Assembly (NCBI GenBank): GCA_029547205.1
Contig: JAKPPT010000115.1
Span: forward strand, 81,669-145,668
Direction: 5' to 3'
Origin: Spirochaetota bacterium
GTDB lineage: Bacteria; Spirochaetota; Spirochaetia; Treponematales; UBA12059
Length of the DNA stretch: 64,000 bases
Every line of letters starts with the position of its first letter. Within the stretch, counting starts at the first letter, position 1. Below the pieces are notes generated by a model. That model was not told the DNA's origin. It searched no databases and worked only from the letters and a program-made list of their open reading frames with translations. Below, piece after piece: positions 17,258-27,298 of this stretch. The position numbers and the translations under genes were made by a program.

Positions 17258-18202
17258 TTATCGTTTCCCCTGGTCGTATGGTTCACCAGCAGCACGAGGT
17301 GCCTGTGAAGATTTAGAGAAAATCATGAGTGCAGCAAGCGTAACAACATACGGGAACGCTTTGAGAATAAAACCCGGTATATTCTTAAATTCTGGTACTA
17401 CCTGTGATACATTGGCGATAGTAGCTGCAAATCCAAAAAAGAAGGTAGAACCGAGGATGCCGAGCGGTTTCCACTGTCCAAAAATTAACGCAGCAAGAGC
17501 CAGGAAGCCTAAACCTGCAACATTACCGTTAAACTCTGAAGAATAGGTGACAAGAATAATTGCTCCAGCAAGTCCAGCTAATGCTCCAGAAATTCCGACT
17601 GCAATATATCGCATTGTATACACATTAACACCTGCGGCATCGGCAGTTTGTGGATGTTCACCACACGCTCGCAAACGGAGGCCAAATGGTGTTTTATACA
17701 AGAGGAAATAGGAAATTATAAGAACCGCTAACATAACCCAGGTAGTTGCATACGTCTTGGTAAAGAACATGGGACCAATGATGGGAATTTTGCTTAACAG
17801 AGGAATATCGGTAGGGATAAAACCCATCTGAATATGAATATTTCCAGAACCGGTAATTGTTCGAGCTAAAAAAACAGTCAGTGCTCCGGCTATCATGTTG
17901 ATTGCAGTACCGCTGATAACCTGATTAGCTTTAAGATTGATGCTTGCTACTGCATGGAGCATGCTAAAAGCAATACCAGCAATCATTGCTCCTAATAGTC
18001 CAATCCATAAAGATGTAGAGCCGAGGTATGGATATAAGTCATGAATAATAACAGCTGATACAAACGAACCAATTACCATGAGCCCTTCCAGTGCTATATT
18101 AACAACACCCGAGCGCTCACTGTAGAGCCCTCCGAGAGCAGCTGTCAAAAGCGGAATGGTGAAGCCAATTGCATAAGGGAAAATACTAATGAGTGTGTTC
18201 AT
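17258..18202 (-). CDS. nupQ: ABC transporter permease, nucleoside/BMP type (second subunit)
   Basis: This 314-residue inner-membrane permease of the BPD_transp_2 family has eight or more hydrophobic segments. The early sequence GLYSERSGVVNIALEGLMVIG carries the GVxNIxxEG signature common to simple-sugar and nucleoside permeases of this type. It is the last gene of a three-gene operon: its ATG overlaps the stop of the upstream permease as ATGA. With the ATPase it would form the transmembrane channel. The closest functional analogue is the NupOPQ/BmpD guanosine importer; the symbol is by analogy and substrate is inferred. Confidence 0.85.
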   Translation of the reverse strand: MNTLISIFPYAIGFTIPLLTAALGGLYSERSGVVNIALEGLMVIGSFVSAVIIHDLYPYLGSTSLWIGLLGAMIAGIAFSMLHAVASINLKANQVISGTAINMIAGALTVFLARTITGSGNIHIQMGFIPTDIPLLSKIPIIGPMFFTKTYATTWVMLAVLIISYFLLYKTPFGLRLRACGEHPQTADAAGVNVYTMRYIAVGISGALAGLAGAIILVTYSSEFNGNVAGLGFLALAALIFGQWKPLGILGSTFFFGFAATIANVSQVVPEFKNIPGFILKAFPYVVTLAALMIFSKSSQAPRAAGEPYDQGKR

Positions 18203-19275
18203 GCTGCTGCCTCCGTGCTGGTTTCTTTATTCGCCTTTATCTTTTTCATTATCTTCTCGTAGAGATTTTCAAAAAGAATACTCGTTGCAGCAAAATAAAT
18301 AATAATTGCTATAATTGTATCACCAATATCAGGTGGGATATGCGTCATTGCACTCATGTAGCCTTTCCCGGAGTGCAGAATTCCAAAGAAAAATGCTGCT
18401 GCTGCTACTCCCCAGGGAGAATTCGCACCAAGGAGGGCAACAGCTATGCCATCAAATCCTGCAGCAGGGAGCACTCCAATCTGCATATTGTATGCATAAC
18501 CGACATAGAACGCTGCACCAGCAAGTCCTGCAAGACCTCCAGAAATGCCCATTGCAAGGGCAACATTTTTCGGTACATTAATACCAGCATATTCTGCTGC
18601 ATATCGGTTAAAACCAACTGCCTTAAGCTCATATCCCAGTGTTGTCTTATCAAGTATTATTGCAATGATTATTACTGCGATAATAGCAATAAAAATTCCC
18701 AGATTGATGTAGGAGCCCTGAAATAGTTTTGTCAGCCAAGACACTCGCAACGAAGCATAATCCGGGATACGAGCAGATTCTGTTTCGAGCATCGGTCCCT
18801 TAAAATACGCTGGTACTGTGTAGTACACCATCCAGTAAGCAATCCAGTTCATCATGATAGTCGCAACTACTTCATGCACATTAAAAATTGCTTTGAGTAA
18901 TCCAGGAATTGCAGCCCACAGTGCACCTGCCAGCATTGCTCCAACAATGATAATCGGAAGCATAAGCTCTTTAGGAAGTTTAAGGGTAAGCGCTAAAGCT
19001 GTTGCCATAAGACCACCTGCCAGCATTTGCCCGGAAGCACCAATATTAAAAAGACCTGTTTTGAACGCAAAAGCAACCGAAAGACCGGTTAATATTAACG
19101 TCGTTGCAGAACCGAGCGTATTCCCAAAACGCTCCATATTCATAAGTCCACCGCGGAACAAATATGCATACCCTTCTATGGGATTTGATCCGGTAACTAG
19201 CATAAGTAAGGCTCCGCCGATAAGACCGAGCACTACTGCTGCTAAAGCTGTAAATAAACTTTTAGTCCACTTCAT
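18199..19275 (-). CDS. nupP: ABC transporter permease, nucleoside/BMP type (first subunit)
   Basis: This 358-residue integral membrane protein has an N-terminal membrane segment and the family block KTGLFNIGASGQMLAGG near residues 72-88, typical of the RbsC-like permease that pairs with the 17258 gene. HEVVATIMMNWIAYWMVY near 135-150 is another recognisable family segment. It overlaps the ATPase stop upstream and the second permease downstream by 4 bases each, so all three subunits should be made in fixed ratio. A C-terminal Lys-rich tail (about 335-358) faces the cytoplasm. Confidence 0.87.
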   Translation of the reverse strand: MKWTKSLFTALAAVVLGLIGGALLMLVTGSNPIEGYAYLFRGGLMNMERFGNTLGSATTLILTGLSVAFAFKTGLFNIGASGQMLAGGLMATALALTLKLPKELMLPIIIVGAMLAGALWAAIPGLLKAIFNVHEVVATIMMNWIAYWMVYYTVPAYFKGPMLETESARIPDYASLRVSWLTKLFQGSYINLGIFIAIIAVIIIAIILDKTTLGYELKAVGFNRYAAEYAGINVPKNVALAMGISGGLAGLAGAAFYVGYAYNMQIGVLPAAGFDGIAVALLGANSPWGVAAAAFFFGILHSGKGYMSAMTHIPPDIGDTIIAIIIYFAATSILFENLYEKIMKKIKANKETSTEAAA

Positions 19276-20834
19276 GCAGCACCTCCATGAGCAACACCAG
19301 CCATCATGAGACCAATTTCATTTTCATTCGTTTCTTCTGGTTTTTTAATTCCTACAAGTTCACCATGACTGATAACTGCGATTCTGTCTGAAAGATCCAT
19401 AATCTCATCAAGCTCTAGTGAAACGAGCAGCACCGCTTTACCTCTGTCACGTTGTTCTACGAGACGTTTGTGAATGTATTCAATAGAACCGACATCGAGA
19501 CCACGGGTTGGCTGAACGGCTATGAGAAGCTCCGGGTCGTGAGATATTTCTCGGCCAACAATAGCTTTTTGCTGATTACCACCAGAAAGTGTTCGTGCCA
19601 ATGATATAGAACCAAGACTTGAACGCACGTCGAAATTTTCAATAATTTTTTGTGCATTAGCTTTTATTTCTTTTTTATTCAGAAAACCATGTTTTGAATA
19701 TGGCTCTTTATAATAAATCTCGAGAATAAAGTTTTCTTCAATTGTATAATCGAGTACCAGTCCTCGTTTCTGCCGATCTTCTGGAATGTGAGCCATTCCC
19801 TCTTCTATTCTGGTACGAATTGTATCATGTGTTATGTCTTTACCCTTAAATTTTATAGTGCCAGATTCGGCTCGTCGTAGTCCTGTAAGAACCTCAACGA
19901 GCTCAGTTTGTCCATTGCCATCGACACCAGCTAGTCCGACAATTTCTCCTTTTCGTACAGTCAGACAAAAGCCCCGCAGTGCAGGTATTTTTCTGCTCGA
20001 GAGCGCATGCAGGTTTTCAATCTCGAGCACAACATCACCAGCTTCTTGTGGTTTTTTATTGACAGAAAAACTTACTGCTCGACCAACCATCATTTCAGCC
20101 ATCTGTGCTTCATTGGTTTCTGCAACATTGACTGTACCTATCACTTTGCCTCGCCGGATTACGGTACATCGATCTGCAATAGCTTTTATCTCTTTAAGCT
20201 TATGCGTAATAAGAATTATAGATTTTCCTTCCTTAATTAGATTACGCATAATGTCCATGAGATCGTTTATTTCCTGCGGTGTTAGCACAGCAGTCGGCTC
20301 ATCGAAAATGAGAATCTCGGCATTCCGGTATAGCATTTTTAATATTTCCACACGCTGCTGCATACCAACTGATACATCTTCAATTTTTGCCCAGGGATCA
20401 ACATTGAGACCATATTGTTCAGAAAGCTCTTTGATCCGTTGCGCTGCTTCTTTAATCTTGATAAACGGTCCAATTGTTGGCTCAAGACCAAGAATGATGT
20501 TTTCAGTAATCGTAAAATTATGTACCAGCTTAAAATGCTGGTGCACCATACCAATGCCGAGTTCATTAGCAACATTAGGATTACTAATATGCACAGGTTT
20601 TCCCCGCACACGAATTTCTCCTGAATCAGGCCTGTAGAGACCAAAAAGGACACTCATCAGTGTTGATTTCCCAGCACCATTTTCACCAAGTAATGCAAGA
20701 ATCTCTCCCTTTTTTAGTTGAATACTAATGTTGTCGTTTGCAACAATACCAGGGAAAGTTTTGGTTATATTGAGCATTTCGATTATATACTCATAGTTAG
20801 AACCATCCACTTGCCCATGCGGCTGTTTGTCCAT
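19272..20834 (-). CDS. nupO: ABC transporter ATPase with two ATP-binding domains (nucleoside/BMP type)
   Basis: This 520-residue protein has two ABC domains in tandem, as in ribose and nucleoside importers. The first has Walker A GENGAGKST and Walker B LIFDEPT near residue 180. The second is degenerate at Walker A (GVDGNGQTE) but keeps LSGGNQQK, again typical of this family. The start at 20834 has a perfect AGGAGG site. No substrate-binding BMP lipoprotein is in the operon, so that part must be elsewhere. Upstream, TTGCGT and TAATAT (17 apart, minus strand) are a weak promoter, and arms ACGCA/TGCGT overlap the -35. Confidence 0.92.
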   Translation of the reverse strand: MDKQPHGQVDGSNYEYIIEMLNITKTFPGIVANDNISIQLKKGEILALLGENGAGKSTLMSVLFGLYRPDSGEIRVRGKPVHISNPNVANELGIGMVHQHFKLVHNFTITENIILGLEPTIGPFIKIKEAAQRIKELSEQYGLNVDPWAKIEDVSVGMQQRVEILKMLYRNAEILIFDEPTAVLTPQEINDLMDIMRNLIKEGKSIILITHKLKEIKAIADRCTVIRRGKVIGTVNVAETNEAQMAEMMVGRAVSFSVNKKPQEAGDVVLEIENLHALSSRKIPALRGFCLTVRKGEIVGLAGVDGNGQTELVEVLTGLRRAESGTIKFKGKDITHDTIRTRIEEGMAHIPEDRQKRGLVLDYTIEENFILEIYYKEPYSKHGFLNKKEIKANAQKIIENFDVRSSLGSISLARTLSGGNQQKAIVGREISHDPELLIAVQPTRGLDVGSIEYIHKRLVEQRDRGKAVLLVSLELDEIMDLSDRIAVISHGELVGIKKPEETNENEIGLMMAGVAHGGAA

Positions 20835-20932
20835 GATTCCTCCTGAAAAAGTAAAATTGGAGTATCTTTCATATTATTATAGAAAAGCATAAAACGCAAT
20901 AAATATGCGTGCTCAAAGTATTATTTATAACA

Positions 20933-23011
20933 CTATTCGACCTTAAAACTTTGAATCTGATCAATAACTGCCTGAAATTGCCGTGTAAAATGCTGATTCA
21001 GTTCATTTACGCGATTAATCGAATCTCTGATTTCATTGGTACCTGTTGCGACTTCTGCTATACCATGCCGTATTTCAGAGGAAACATTCCGAACTGTTTC
21101 AAAAATTTCTGAAAGTAAACGGGTATTTTCATCTACCGATGAAACATCTTCTTTAACATGAGCAGTATAACTATTGAGCTGATTCATTGCCTGCATGACC
21201 TGATCACTGCCAATCGCTACCTCTTTGAGCGCCTGTAATATTTCATTAAAACTCATGCCCATTTCCTGGACTTCCCGTTCGATTTCAGAAAAAATCGCAG
21301 CCGTTTTTTCAATGGTCTGTCCCGTTAAATCGACACCATCCTTCATCGATCGAATTGCAGTGCTGATATTCTTTGCATTTGTTGCTGTTGCCTCAGCAAG
21401 ATTCCGTATTTCATCTGCAACGACTGCAAAACCAGCTCCGAGTTCCCCTGCATGGGCAGCCTCAATAGCAGCATTCATTGCAAGTAAGTTCGTCTGTGCT
21501 GCAACCTTTGCAACCAACGAGTTCATATCGCTAATCGACTTCATGCGGTTTTCAATAAGCTCGCGAAACGAAGCTTTTGTCTCTTCCAGTGATGTGCCGC
21601 CCGTATGTGCTATTTCAACTAGCTTATTTACCGTTTCGGTTCGTTTTTCAGATAATTCAGAAAGATTCTTTATTGAAGCCTGCATTTCCACAATTGAAGC
21701 TGTCGATTCTTCAACCATTGCAGCCTGTTCCACTATGCGCTGGCTATATTGATTGACCGATTTAACAATAACACTGGTCTTTTCTTTTGATGCATCCATA
21801 TGGCTATCGAGTGCTACAGAACGATCGTTGATTGCTTTTATATTTGCTGCTATTTCTACAATTGCCACACTGCTCTCATGTGTTGACTGGAGAATTTCAG
21901 TATTGAGTTCTTTTGCCTGTTCTATTGCTGTTCTGATTTCTTTAATAATTGACTGCAGATTTGTCACAAATATATTAAACTTTTCAGATACCAACCCAAT
22001 TTCATCTTTTGTTACTGTAAGACGACCTGTCAGATCGCCGGTACCTGTCACCATCTCATGCAGTGCAACCTGAAGCTGCTTTAAGTTTTTTAATGCAAGC
22101 CGGAGGAGCAGCTGAACAACAAAAGCTATTATGAGCGATGCCAGTAAAGAAATAAGTATTGCCAGTTTATTTAGCTGCCAGAATCCAGGTAAAAAGTCGG
22201 TGAGGGGCATGATCGCTGCTATTGAATAACCCGAATTACCAATCGGAGATTTAGCAAGAATATACCTCGTTCCATTATTTTCAAAATAAGAAATGCCAGC
22301 ATAGCCTTTTAATTCATTGAGTTTGCCCATAATAAAATCATTTAATTTTGATGCTTCTGTTTTTTCTGAACTTGTAATTAAAATTGATTCAGTTGAATCA
22401 ATGAGAAAGATTGTACTATTTTTACTTGGAACAGCGCTTTTAAATTTATTAACCACTTCTGTTATCGCAATGCCTATACCGGCTATACCGAGCGTATCAC
22501 CATTGTGACGAACAAGTGCATTAAACCATAAATTGGTAGTTTTAAGGCTTTCGTTATAATCAACATTTAAAAGCACTGCTTCCGGAGAAGAGAGACTACC
22601 AAAAAACCAGCTATCATCTGGATTATTGGGAGATAAGGTATTTAAATATTTCCCTCTATCGTAATAATTGCCAGTAAGTTTATTGGCAGCAAATGAAGTT
22701 GTAAAACCCTCCCTCGAAGCCAGTTCTTCCATTGTAGCTACAACAAGGGTGGTCAGCCGAGCATCATTCTCTGAAGACAAAAACCAATCGATTAACACCG
22801 GGCTCCTTGCAAATGTTAGCGAAGCCTCAGTACCACGTGTTATTTCAGTCTGTATATCTATTTTTATTGAATCTAGCAAAGCCGGTATCTGGCTGTAAAA
22901 CCTGTTTTCAATCACAGCTTTTACAGGAAACGTTGCTAAACCTAATGCCAACAATATAGCAATGAGTATTGATACGATAGTGACAATGCTAATTCGCTGC
23001 TGAATAGTCAT
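20933..23011 (-). CDS. Methyl-accepting chemotaxis protein
   Basis: This 692-residue chemoreceptor has TM1 at residues about 10-32, a large periplasmic sensor (about 33-280, Cache-like, with YFENNGTRYILAKSPIGNSG) and TM2 near 283-305. A HAMP domain follows (about 305-360), then a signalling domain with the highly conserved hairpin tip AGFAVVADEIRNLAE. It should relay a small-molecule signal to CheA/CheW and control periplasmic flagella. The ligand is unknown. It starts with a GGGAGG site 35 bases after the HD-GYP gene on the same strand, so the two are probably one operon. Confidence 0.93.
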   Translation of the reverse strand: MTIQQRISIVTIVSILIAILLALGLATFPVKAVIENRFYSQIPALLDSIKIDIQTEITRGTEASLTFARSPVLIDWFLSSENDARLTTLVVATMEELASREGFTTSFAANKLTGNYYDRGKYLNTLSPNNPDDSWFFGSLSSPEAVLLNVDYNESLKTTNLWFNALVRHNGDTLGIAGIGIAITEVVNKFKSAVPSKNSTIFLIDSTESILITSSEKTEASKLNDFIMGKLNELKGYAGISYFENNGTRYILAKSPIGNSGYSIAAIMPLTDFLPGFWQLNKLAILISLLASLIIAFVVQLLLRLALKNLKQLQVALHEMVTGTGDLTGRLTVTKDEIGLVSEKFNIFVTNLQSIIKEIRTAIEQAKELNTEILQSTHESSVAIVEIAANIKAINDRSVALDSHMDASKEKTSVIVKSVNQYSQRIVEQAAMVEESTASIVEMQASIKNLSELSEKRTETVNKLVEIAHTGGTSLEETKASFRELIENRMKSISDMNSLVAKVAAQTNLLAMNAAIEAAHAGELGAGFAVVADEIRNLAEATATNAKNISTAIRSMKDGVDLTGQTIEKTAAIFSEIEREVQEMGMSFNEILQALKEVAIGSDQVMQAMNQLNSYTAHVKEDVSSVDENTRLLSEIFETVRNVSSEIRHGIAEVATGTNEIRDSINRVNELNQHFTRQFQAVIDQIQSFKVE

Positions 23012-23046
23012 AAAACCTCCCTGATTTCATATCTATGAATAGAATA

Positions 23047-24273
23047 TTACAAATCCGGGTATCTATTCCGAACTTGCTTCAAATTGGGATATATAGTAAA
23101 GAAAATATCAACTAACTCAGGATCAAATTTAGTCCCTTTCAATTTTTTTATTTCATCGAGCACTTGCCCTTCTTCCCATGATTCTTTATAAACACGTTTT
23201 GAAGTAAGAGCATCGTATACATCCGCAAGTGCTACAATACGGCCAGCAATTGGAATTTCTTCTCCCTTGCGCCCCAGCGGCTTGCCATGCTCATTCACTT
23301 TTTCAGGCTGCAATGTAAATGGGTTTATATATCCAGGATATCCTGTTCCATCCCAATTTTCATGATGGGTTAATGCAACTTCATACGCCATTGTATCAAA
23401 ATCTGACTGGGGATCATTAAAAAGCCTCGCTCCAAAACAGGTATGCTGCTGCATAGTCTCATATTCTTCTGGTGTGAATCGAGCTGGCTTTTTTAGTATT
23501 AAATCAGAAATTGCTACCTTACCGACATCATGGAGCATTGCTGCCAGTTTCAAGATATCTTTATTTTTAATTATTTCTTTTTCACTTAAATTATGACGCT
23601 CCGCCCATGCTTCATATAGCTCTACAGCATATCCTGCAACACGGTTTACATGTGATCCCGTTTCTTTGGGATCACGCAGTTCTGCCATGCGAATCATTCT
23701 GATAATCATGGAACGGGTTAAGTATGCACGTTGTAAAGCGACCGTCGCATTTGCTGCAAAATGTGTTACGAGAATTTCATCATCTTTTGTAAAAGGGACA
23801 ATTTTCCCATTATCATCGAGCGCATTTATAATCTGAATAACTCCAAGAATTTTCCCTTCCTGCGTTTTAAGTGGTACGGTTAACATCGATTTAGTACGAT
23901 ACCCTGCTTCCTTGTCATACCATGAATTGTACTTGTATGGCGCTTTTTTAGATATTTTATACACATCGGGTATAGAAAGCGCTGTACCGGTTAATGCTAC
24001 ATAGCCAGAAATGGTTTGATCATTGATTGGAATGGTAAAAATGGTATAGATTTGCTTTTCTCCTGGCTTAAGGTGCTTTTGAATGGTATCATTTTGAGCA
24101 TATTTTATGGCAAGCACATCATTTTCTTTAATATAAATTGAACCAGCATCCGCATTAACAACACGTCTCGCCTCTTGCAAAATGCGTTCAAGGAGAAGAT
24201 CATAGTCCCTTATTTTATTGAGCTCTGAATCAATACGGAGAATACTCTGAATTTCATCACTGCTTAATGCCAT
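23047..24273 (-). CDS. GAF and HD-GYP domain protein (cyclic-di-GMP phosphodiesterase)
   Basis: This 408-residue cytosolic protein has an N-terminal GAF domain (about 20-175: VNADAGSIYIKENDVLAIKY) that would bind a small ligand. It is followed by an HD-GYP domain (about 190-400) with LAAMLHDVGKVAI (metal-binding HD), then HHENWDGTGYPGY (the GYP motif) and LADVYDALTSKR. All residues needed for the di-iron phosphodiesterase core appear intact. It should degrade cyclic di-GMP in response to the GAF ligand. It lies just upstream of the chemoreceptor gene, linking second-messenger turnover to motility. Confidence 0.92.
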   Translation of the reverse strand: MALSSDEIQSILRIDSELNKIRDYDLLLERILQEARRVVNADAGSIYIKENDVLAIKYAQNDTIQKHLKPGEKQIYTIFTIPINDQTISGYVALTGTALSIPDVYKISKKAPYKYNSWYDKEAGYRTKSMLTVPLKTQEGKILGVIQIINALDDNGKIVPFTKDDEILVTHFAANATVALQRAYLTRSMIIRMIRMAELRDPKETGSHVNRVAGYAVELYEAWAERHNLSEKEIIKNKDILKLAAMLHDVGKVAISDLILKKPARFTPEEYETMQQHTCFGARLFNDPQSDFDTMAYEVALTHHENWDGTGYPGYINPFTLQPEKVNEHGKPLGRKGEEIPIAGRIVALADVYDALTSKRVYKESWEEGQVLDEIKKLKGTKFDPELVDIFFTIYPNLKQVRNRYPDL

Positions 24274-24395
24274 TGCGCTTCCAATACCTATACAAAATAC
24301 TACAGTAGATTTTCATAAAGTAAAATATATTTTCAAGTACAATTATCTATTATTTGGACACATTTTGCAATCAAAAAGTTGATTTTTTCTATTTG

Positions 24396-24424
24396 TTGAC
24401 ATGCAATACGTACCGTGCCATAAT
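24396..24424 (+). promoter_or_regulatory. Sigma-70 promoter of tldD-pmbA
   Basis: Perfect TTGACA and CATAAT (5 of 6) are 17 bases apart, and transcription should start about 15 bases before the tldD ATG. Confidence 0.65.
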
Positions 24425-24445
24425 CCTCACGAAAGGAAAATCACC

Positions 24446-25852
24446 ATGCATACCTGTCCCTCAAGTGAATATTTACAAAAAGTCCATCCGGTAGCGTACA
24501 GCTGTATCAAAGAATTACAGACTGCTTTTGATTACATTTCTGTACTTGGTACCGACTCATCGGGATTGGCTTTTTCTGCAACACCCGGCGAACTTCGCGT
24601 GTCTGATTCCCGCTGGATTGAACGAGGATTTGTTTTCCGCGCTCAACGCAACGGTAAAATAGGGGAATACGCCTGCACTGAGCTTCCTCAAACTGCATCA
24701 TACATACAGGAAAAATTAGACGAACTGTTATCATCACCAGTTACAGCAATTCAGTATCCCCTCATCCCCGATGAGCCTGCACAAAAACAGTATTTCGCAA
24801 CTATCGAAAAAGATCCGTTTACAGCTCCACCAGAATCAATCCTTTCTGTATTGGCAACTATCAGGGACAGACTTGCTGCATATTCCAAAGAAATCATACA
24901 CACATCAGCCGTAGCAGAGTTTATGCGGGTTTCCAAGATTTTTATCTCTCCTAACCGATCGCTCAAGCAATCGTTCTATTGGAGTCAGAGCTACCTCATA
25001 GGACTGGCACGAAGAGGAAACAGAACAAAAGAAATTTACCGCTCATTTTCAGGCTTAAAAGGGCTAGAACTCCTCGATGAAATGGCTACAGAAATTGATG
25101 ACGCTGGTGCTGTACTCATGGAACTCCTTGATGCATCATCAATCGAACCAGGGGTCTATGATGTAATCCTCGATCCCGATGTGTCAGGGACACTTGCTCA
25201 TGAAGCCTTTGGCCATGGTGTGGAAATGGATATGTTTGTAAAAAAAAGAGCACGAGCTGCTGAATATCTAGGTCAACCAGTAGCTAGCTCTATTGTACAA
25301 ATGTTTGATGGCGCAGCAGACGTACAGCATTGCGGAAGCTATCTCTTTGATGATGAGGGACAGTTCTCTACCACCACACAGATTATCAAAGACGGAATAT
25401 TACTAACTGGAATTTCGGACACACTCTCAGCACTGAAGTTAGGAACTAAACCTACCGGAAATGGTAGACGTCAGGCATACGATCATAAAGCCTATGCACG
25501 CATGACCAATACCTACTTTGCACCAGGAAATGATACTTTGGATGCTATGATTAAAAGCATTGAATATGGCTGGCTGCTACAGAAGATGAATTCCGGCATG
25601 GAAGATCCTAAAAACTGGGGTATACAGCTTATAGTGCTTATCGGTCGGGAAATAAAAAATGGCAAACTGACAGGAAAGGTAGTAAATCCTGTTGTCTGCT
25701 CTGGATATGTTCCCGAAGTGTTATCAAATATCACTATGATATCGAAAGATTTTGAACTCTCTGGCTCTGGACACTGTGGCAAAGGCTACAAAGAATATGT
25801 AAAAGTCTCGGCAGGCGGGCCTTACATAAAAACGAAAATGAGGTTAGGTTGA
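24446..25852 (+). CDS. tldD: TldD metallopeptidase subunit
   Basis: This 468-residue protein starts at ATG 24446 with GAAAGGA upstream and has the TldD zinc motif HEAFGH at residues 252-257, with the later conserved Cys/Gly block GSGHCGKG near 450. TldD carries the active site and PmbA (TldE) is its partner; together they trim peptides, including modified peptide precursors and the CcdA antitoxin in E. coli. The stop overlaps the pmbA start (TGATG), giving coupled translation. Length is normal for the family. Confidence 0.92.
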   Translation: MHTCPSSEYLQKVHPVAYSCIKELQTAFDYISVLGTDSSGLAFSATPGELRVSDSRWIERGFVFRAQRNGKIGEYACTELPQTASYIQEKLDELLSSPVTAIQYPLIPDEPAQKQYFATIEKDPFTAPPESILSVLATIRDRLAAYSKEIIHTSAVAEFMRVSKIFISPNRSLKQSFYWSQSYLIGLARRGNRTKEIYRSFSGLKGLELLDEMATEIDDAGAVLMELLDASSIEPGVYDVILDPDVSGTLAHEAFGHGVEMDMFVKKRARAAEYLGQPVASSIVQMFDGAADVQHCGSYLFDDEGQFSTTTQIIKDGILLTGISDTLSALKLGTKPTGNGRRQAYDHKAYARMTNTYFAPGNDTLDAMIKSIEYGWLLQKMNSGMEDPKNWGIQLIVLIGREIKNGKLTGKVVNPVVCSGYVPEVLSNITMISKDFELSGSGHCGKGYKEYVKVSAGGPYIKTKMRLG

Positions 25853-27156
25853 TGTTAGAAAGAATAAAAGAATTATTACAGCAAACAAACACTATTAGTG
25901 ATTTTCGTATAACAGAAATTCGTAAGAGTGGTCTCGAATGGTATCTCATTGGGAAAGAAATCGAAACAGCTCGCTCAAAAGATACACTGGATTATGAGGT
26001 CGCTGTATATGTAGATAGTAATAATGGCAGCACGCGGGGTGCCTGTATCTTTCATATTCAGCCAACTATGAGTGTAAAAGAAATTACTGCATCAATAAAC
26101 CGGGCAGTTCAAACGGCAGAGAGCATTCACAATGATTGGTATCCTATTCCAGAAGCTCACCATGCAAACAATCCTGCCCCAATCCCCATGAGCCAATTTG
26201 CTAAAATGAGCTTATCCCAAGCAATGCAAACTGTCTGTGATTCACTGTATAAGCATAATGGCTTAGATGGGGCAACCATCAATTCACTTGAAATATTTTT
26301 AACAAAAATTGATGAACACATTATCAATTCCCGCGGAATTGATATTTACATTTCTAAATTTCATGGCTACACAGAATATATTGTTAACGCTGGATCTGGA
26401 AAAGAGGAAATAGAACTCTATGACAGCATTCACTTTTCAGAACCGCTCCTGGACACACTCAGCAATACAGTGAGATTAAAACTTAAGCAAGCCCATGACA
26501 GGCTTGCTGCCATACCAACACCGGATTGTTCAAACCTTCCTGTTATTTTTTCAGGCTCTCCTGCTGAAGAGTTTTATCGGTACTGGTTTCAGGCATGTCA
26601 GAACAGTGCCCACTATCAGCACACAAGCCCCTTTGCGCTGGGAGAAAACATTTCAGTACCTGACGCCACAGGTGATACTATAACGCTCAGTGCAGTACCG
26701 TTTGTATCAGGATCCCCATTTTCCCGACCCTATGATTCCGAAGGTTTTGCATTGAAACCAATTACCTGTATTGACAATGGCATACTGACAATGCTGACGG
26801 GTCCGTTAAAATATGCACACTATCTCAAGCAACAGGCTAATGGAAGTCATCCGCTCTTTGAATTATCAGGAGGAAAACAATCAAAAACAACACTCACGGA
26901 CAAGGATCATCTTGAAGCAGTATCGTTTTCTGATTTTTACCTCGATCCAAGCACGGGTAATTTTGGCGGAGAACTACGTCTCGGATACCTCGTCACCCAT
27001 GGGAACCGGATTCCTGTAACAGGAGGTTCTATTACAGGAAGCATTCCAGAAAACCGTGGAATGATTCTCTTTTCACGCGAGCTTGTTGATTATGCTACCT
27101 GTCGAGCACCAGAAATCTGTCTGGTGCCACACGTAAGAATTGCAAAAGCCACGTAA
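25852..27156 (+). CDS. pmbA: PmbA/TldE peptidase partner subunit
   Basis: This 434-residue protein starts at ATG 25852, overlapping the tldD stop. It shows the PmbA family layout: an N-terminal domain with a GSTRGACIFHIQPTMSVKE block, a central Pro/Ser-rich core, and a C-terminal GELRLGYLVTHGNRIPVTGG segment near 377-396 that matches the usual PmbA Gly-rich ending. It lacks the TldD-type HExxxH, as expected for the non-catalytic partner. Confidence 0.9.
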   Translation: MLERIKELLQQTNTISDFRITEIRKSGLEWYLIGKEIETARSKDTLDYEVAVYVDSNNGSTRGACIFHIQPTMSVKEITASINRAVQTAESIHNDWYPIPEAHHANNPAPIPMSQFAKMSLSQAMQTVCDSLYKHNGLDGATINSLEIFLTKIDEHIINSRGIDIYISKFHGYTEYIVNAGSGKEEIELYDSIHFSEPLLDTLSNTVRLKLKQAHDRLAAIPTPDCSNLPVIFSGSPAEEFYRYWFQACQNSAHYQHTSPFALGENISVPDATGDTITLSAVPFVSGSPFSRPYDSEGFALKPITCIDNGILTMLTGPLKYAHYLKQQANGSHPLFELSGGKQSKTTLTDKDHLEAVSFSDFYLDPSTGNFGGELRLGYLVTHGNRIPVTGGSITGSIPENRGMILFSRELVDYATCRAPEICLVPHVRIAKAT

Positions 27157-27189
27157 CAGGTATTGTGACTGGCACCATTTTCCCGTTCA

Positions 27190-27298
27190 TTACTATGCTA
27201 CGTTACTACGCGCTTTTTGCTTTGGAGTAATTCCGGCAAAAGAAAGTGAATCCGATTGCCGGACGCTTTACTATGCTACGTTACTACGCGCCTTTTGC
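27190..27298. repeat. Direct repeat pair with central inverted repeat at the acd 3' end
   Basis: A 24-bp block beginning TTACTATGCTACG is repeated exactly at 27190-27213 and 27268-27291, and similarity continues about 10 bases further. Between them TCCGGCAA (27232-27239) and TTGCCGGA (27256-27263) form a stem. The second copy contains the acd stop codon. The hairpin could be a shared terminator of the convergent pmbA and acd genes, but has no T run. Confidence 0.7.

Noticed and set aside
19834..20637. Long plus-strand frame (267 codons) opposite the ABC ATPase gene
   Set aside because: It is the mirror of a clearly conserved ATPase gene; its protein is Ser/Arg-rich without any motif and has no ribosome site.
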